From Flavobacterium sp. (GTDB lineage: Bacteria > Bacteroidota > Bacteroidia > Flavobacteriales > Flavobacteriaceae), in the NCBI RefSeq assembly GCF_027482425.1, contig NZ_JAIXWA010000044.1, positions 1 to 34,842 on the forward strand: a stretch of DNA of 34,842 nucleotides. Direction: 5' to 3'. A model generated the notes under the pieces. The model had not been told where the DNA came from and did no database searches. It saw only the letters and a program-made list of their open reading frames with translations. A program made the translations under genes and the position numbers. Shown here one piece after another: positions 31,719 to 34,842 of this stretch. Position 1 is the first letter of the stretch. Each line of letters begins with the position of its first letter.

Positions 31719-33059
31719 TTACCCAATTGCCTCCACAAACGCAATGCGCACACTACCCTGATCATCAATATGGGTAAGCTGTACTTCGTGTAAGGTATTG
31801 ACTAACTCGGGATTCCATGGGGTTTTGACTTTGACATAGTTTTCGGTAAACCCATAAATGTAGCCTTCTTTGTTCTCGCCTTCAAATAATACTGTGCGGG
31901 TAGTACCCAACTGACTTTCATAAAAAACACGGCGTTTTTTCACCGACAAACCACGTAACATCTTACTGCGTTTGGCACGCACATTATTTGGCACTACACC
32001 ATCCATCATAGCAGCCTCGGTATTATCGCGTTCCGAGTAGGTAAAGACATGCAAATACGAAATATCGAGTTCGTTTAAGAAATGATAGGTTTCTAAGAAA
32101 TGTTCGTCCGTTTCCCCTGGAAAACCGACAATCACATCGACACCAATGCAGGCATGGGGCATGACTTCACGAATTGTAGCGACGCGTTCCGTGTAGAGTT
32201 CGCGCAAATAACGACGCTTCATTTTTTTTAAAATGGCATTGCTTCCGGACTGTAAGGGAATATGAAAATGGGGGACAAACGTGCGACTCTGGCTTACAAA
32301 TTCAATAGTTTCGTTTTTCAGCAAATTGGGTTCGATGGAGGAAATTCGCAAGCGTTCAATTCCCTCGACTTGATCCAAGGCTTGCACCAATTCCAAAAAG
32401 GTATGTTCATGCTTTTTATTACCGAATTCCCCTTTGCCATAATCGCCGATGTTGACACCCGTCAATACGATTTCTTTAATCCCTTGTTGTGAAATTTCGG
32501 ACGCGTTACGCACTACATTCTCCATCGTATCACTACGAGAAATGCCGCGCGCCAGAGGAATGGTGCAGTACGTGCACTTATAATCACAACCGTCTTGTAC
32601 TTTCAAAAAGGCGCGGGTCCGATCGCCAATGGAATAACTGCCTACATAAAAATCAGCTTCTTCAATCTCGCACGAATGCACTTCACCCCTATCATTCTTG
32701 GACAAATCGTGAATAAAATCGGTGATTTTAAATTTTTCGGTGGCTCCCAAAACCAAATCGACTCCATCCACAGCGGCCAACTCTTCGGGTTTTAACTGGG
32801 CATAACACCCCACCGCAGCCACAAACGCATTGGGATTCAGCTTCAAGGCTTTTTTAACGACTTGCTTGAATTGTTTGTCGGCATTATCGGTAACTGAGCA
32901 CGTATTAATTACATAGATATCGGCCACATCTTCAAAATCGACGCGATCGAATCCCTCCTTTTGAAAGTTTCTCGAAATAGTAGACGTTTCCGAGAAATTA
33001 AGCTTACAGCCTAGGGTATAAAAGGCTACTTTTTTTTGCTGTTCCATAGATGTACACAA
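31719..33059 (-). CDS. mtaB: tRNA 2-methylthio-N6-threonylcarbamoyladenosine methylthiotransferase
   Basis: This 446-residue radical-SAM enzyme adds a methylthio group to t6A37 of tRNA. The UPF0004 N-terminal domain has TLGCKLNFSETS and VINTCSVTDNADKQ, with the three Cys for the second 4Fe-4S cluster (third in AAVGCYAQ). The radical-SAM cluster is DGCDYKCTYCTIPLARG (CxxxCxxC). PFHIPLQSGS and the C-terminal TRAM domain follow. TLGCKLN rather than the GCQMN of MiaB identifies MtaB. The Met at 33047 (MEQQKK) is an alternative start. Upstream on minus, TACCTTTG at 33099-33092 is a likely -7 element. tRNA-Lys, whose gene is at 2057, is the usual ms2t6A substrate. Confidence 0.94.
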   Translation of the reverse strand: MCTSMEQQKKVAFYTLGCKLNFSETSTISRNFQKEGFDRVDFEDVADIYVINTCSVTDNADKQFKQVVKKALKLNPNAFVAAVGCYAQLKPEELAAVDGVDLVLGATEKFKITDFIHDLSKNDRGEVHSCEIEEADFYVGSYSIGDRTRAFLKVQDGCDYKCTYCTIPLARGISRSDTMENVVRNASEISQQGIKEIVLTGVNIGDYGKGEFGNKKHEHTFLELVQALDQVEGIERLRISSIEPNLLKNETIEFVSQSRTFVPHFHIPLQSGSNAILKKMKRRYLRELYTERVATIREVMPHACIGVDVIVGFPGETDEHFLETYHFLNELDISYLHVFTYSERDNTEAAMMDGVVPNNVRAKRSKMLRGLSVKKRRVFYESQLGTTRTVLFEGENKEGYIYGFTENYVKVKTPWNPELVNTLHEVQLTHIDDQGSVRIAFVEAIG

Positions 33060-33091
33060 CCCTTGAAATCGTTGTCAAGCGATTGCGGGCG

Positions 33092-33099
33092 CAAAGGTA
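33092..33099 (-). promoter_or_regulatory. -7 element upstream of mtaB
   Basis: TACCTTTG on the minus strand, a full TAnnTTTG match, 33-40 bases before the start at 33059. The -33 region is a T-run without TTG. Confidence 0.45.
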
Positions 33100-33216
33100 A
33101 AGATTTTTTAGCGTAAAAAAATGAGTGATTTGTAAACCACGAAGAAATCCGGAGCTTTTCTTAAGAGCGAATAGTAATTTTCAAATCTAAAAATTTTCAA
33201 ATTTTCAAATCAATTC

Positions 33217-34392
33217 TTATTCTTTCCGATACTTCTTCGTCTCCTCAAACACATGTTCCAAAATACGGGCTTCCACTTCGTCAAATTCCACATGACGACG
33301 CGCCATAACGATTTTGGCGGTTTGAAAGGCTTTGTTTGTCAAATACGTTGTCATGCCCGAAGCACCGCCCCAACTAAAACTGGGCACAAAGTTACGTGGG
33401 AATCCTGACCCGAAGATGTTTGAAGAAACACCCACTACGGTGCCCGTATTAAACATGGTATTGATCCCACATTTGCTGTGGTCGCCCATCATTAAACCGC
33501 AGAATTGGAGTCCGGTACGGGCAAAACCTTCCGTTTCATAGCTCCATAAGCGTACTTCTTCGTAGTTGTTTTTTAAATTGGAATTGTTACTATCGGCCCC
33601 AATATTACACCATTCACCCAACACCGAATTTCCTAAGAATCCATCGTGACCTTTGTTGGAATACGCAAATAAAACCGAATTATTCACTTCGCCACCCACA
33701 CGGCAATGCGGCCCCACTGTGGTTGCTCCATAAATCTTGGTAGCCAACTTCACCTGCGCTTCTTCACACAAAGCAAAGGGACCACGAATTACCGAACCTT
33801 CCATGATTTCGGCATTTTTCCCGATGTAAATCGGACCCGTAGACGCATTCAACGTTACAAATTCCAATTGCGCCCCTTCTTCAATAAAAATATGTTCGGG
33901 CGCAATGACATTCACTGACTTCGGAATGGGTTGCGAATGACGGTCGGCCGTTAGCAGTTCATAATCCTCACGTATGGCTGCATCATTTTTGGCAAAAATA
34001 TCCCACGTATGTTCGATTTTTAAACATTCGTCCTCGTATTCAAGGATTTCGTATGTGTCAAAATCCACCTCTTCCTGAGAGTCGTTGGTATAAAAGGCAA
34101 TCACGTCCTCCCCGCGCATGATGGCTTGGTTGGGCTCGAGATTGCGCACCATCTCAACCAAAACCGCATTGGGTAAATACGCCCCATTGAGCATTACATT
34201 GGCCTCCATTTCGACCATGGGAAACTTTTCCGACAAATACTCTTCGGTTAACGTCGTAGTGGTCGAACCCAAATATTTTTCCCATTTTTCACGAATGGTC
34301 AATATCCCTATGCGAATATCACACACAGGTCGGGTAAACGTAAAGGGTAAAAGGGCATTACGGACCGGGCCGTCGAAGAGAATATAGTTCAT
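33217..34392 (-). CDS. GlmU-like sugar-phosphate acyl/nucleotidyltransferase, Bacteroidota type
   Basis: This 391-residue protein has an N-terminal alpha/beta region starting MNYILFDGPVRNALLPFTFTRPV and a C-terminal left-handed beta-helix of hexapeptide repeats (IYIGKNAEIMEGSVIRGPF, then VGPHCRVGGEVNNSVLFAYS). It matches the Bacteroidota family described as alternative GlmU (TIGR03991, from memory), proposed to act in UDP-GlcNAc synthesis. The N-terminal motif of ordinary nucleotidyltransferases (LAAGxGxRM) is absent. It lies between mtaB and rpmE2 on the same strand. Catalytic activity is inferred from the family name only. Confidence 0.88.
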   Translation of the reverse strand: MNYILFDGPVRNALLPFTFTRPVCDIRIGILTIREKWEKYLGSTTTTLTEEYLSEKFPMVEMEANVMLNGAYLPNAVLVEMVRNLEPNQAIMRGEDVIAFYTNDSQEEVDFDTYEILEYEDECLKIEHTWDIFAKNDAAIREDYELLTADRHSQPIPKSVNVIAPEHIFIEEGAQLEFVTLNASTGPIYIGKNAEIMEGSVIRGPFALCEEAQVKLATKIYGATTVGPHCRVGGEVNNSVLFAYSNKGHDGFLGNSVLGEWCNIGADSNNSNLKNNYEEVRLWSYETEGFARTGLQFCGLMMGDHSKCGINTMFNTGTVVGVSSNIFGSGFPRNFVPSFSWGGASGMTTYLTNKAFQTAKIVMARRHVEFDEVEARILEHVFEETKKYRKE

Positions 34393-34437
34393 GAGTGAAT
34401 TTTTCAGCTAATGGGTCAAAACTACGAAGAAATAGGC

Positions 34438-34466
34438 AATAAAAAAACCACCCCTAAGGATGGCTT
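34438..34466 (-). terminator. Terminator of rpmE2
   Basis: On minus, GCCATCC/GGGGTGG arms (one G-T pair) with a short loop, followed by seven T. It lies between rpmE2 and the GlmU-like gene. Confidence 0.8.
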
Positions 34467-34495
34467 TTTCTATTTGAACACACAATAAATACGAA

Positions 34496-34747
34496 TTACT
34501 TACCGTGCTTAGCGTATTTCGTTTTGAATTTATCAATACGTCCTGCCGTATCAATCAATTTCGATTTACCAGTATAAAAAGGGTGGGAAGTACGAGAAAT
34601 CTCCATTTTATACACCGGATATTCCACTCCGTCTACCACGATAGTTTCTTTAGTTTCTACAGTAGATTTCGTGATAAATACATCCTCGTTTGACATATCT
34701 TTGAAAGCTACCAATCTGTAATTTTCTGGGTGAATACCTTGTTTCAT
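34496..34747 (-). CDS. rpmE2: 50S ribosomal protein L31, type B
   Basis: This 83-residue protein begins [19 protein letters not shown] and has [20 protein letters not shown], the L31 core. It has no Cys, so it is the zinc-free type B form. Length matches the family. The 34748-34842 stretch upstream contains a leader with a TACCTTTTTG sequence and no further gene. Confidence 0.96.
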   Translation of the reverse strand: MKQGIHPENYRLVAFKDMSNEDVFITKSTVETKETIVVDGVEYPVYKMEISRTSHPFYTGKSKLIDTAGRIDKFKTKYAKHGK

Positions 34748-34842
34748 CTTGTAAATCTTTTTATTTGTTATGAAGCAGTTAGCCTTGATGCTTTTATTCT
34801 CAAAAAGGTATCAGCGCGCTGCAACGTTTAGTAATCCTTTTA

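Overview
The window comes from a Bacteroidota chromosome, most likely a Flavobacteriaceae member close to Flavobacterium. The signs are: promoters of the Bacteroidota type (TTTG, 19-20 nt, TAnnTTTG); almost no Shine-Dalgarno sequences; a protein with a T9SS sorting tail; DUF4252 and DUF4476 proteins; type B L31; a Bacteroidota-type GlmU-like protein; a 950-residue CarB; and a B12-riboswitch TonB receptor. The DNA is AT-rich and gene-dense with many bidirectional terminators. I see no insertion sequence, prophage, CRISPR array or toxin-antitoxin locus.

Layout. 1-1930: housekeeping cluster (S4 RNA-binding protein, TPMT-like methyltransferase, PyrR-like phosphoribosyltransferase, convergent aroK). 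2001-2550: tRNA-Lys(TTT) and tRNA-Leu(GAG), each with a hairpin terminator, then a tandem 61-bp hairpin repeat. 2687-6480: carotenoid locus, with a MerR/B12-binding regulator followed by crtI-crtB-crtZ. The same inverted repeat TTGTTTAA...TTAAACAA overlaps the -7 element of both the regulator and crtI. 6497-8581 (minus): ECF sigma factor, anti-sigma factor and two DUF4252 proteins in one operon. 8711-10970 (minus): TonB receptor (BtuB type) behind a cobalamin riboswitch. 11091-11360: a 97-98 bp tandem repeat. 11583-15610: an unknown secreted protein, then a translationally coupled BtuFCD/FecBCD-type ABC importer. 15711-19345: DUF4476 protein, RluE-like pseudouridine synthase, rmuC and an acyl-CoA thioesterase. 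19447-22611: a diheme cytochrome lipoprotein and a T9SS-exported FG-GAP/ASPIC-UnbV protein. 22664-26866 (minus): Kir-type K+ channel, carB and rpmH (too short for usual ORF cut-offs). 27018-30197: a TPR membrane protein, lytic transglycosylase, alpha/beta hydrolase, GNAT-like protein and a small unknown. 30291-31644: divergent NmrA/QorB-like reductase and HxlR regulator with a dense GTTAC/GTAAC operator region. 31719-34747 (minus): mtaB, GlmU-like protein and rpmE2.

The most interesting theme is cobalamin. The carotenoid regulator keeps the W-x9-EH and E-x-H-x-x-G motifs of the CarH family of B12-based light sensors, and a riboswitch-controlled B12 receptor and a B12/iron-complex importer lie within 13 kb. 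A plausible model is that imported B12 becomes adenosylcobalamin, which arms the regulator to repress itself and crtIBZ in the dark, and that light relieves this. The position matching the light-adduct histidine of Thermus CarH is Gln here, so light sensing should be treated as a hypothesis.
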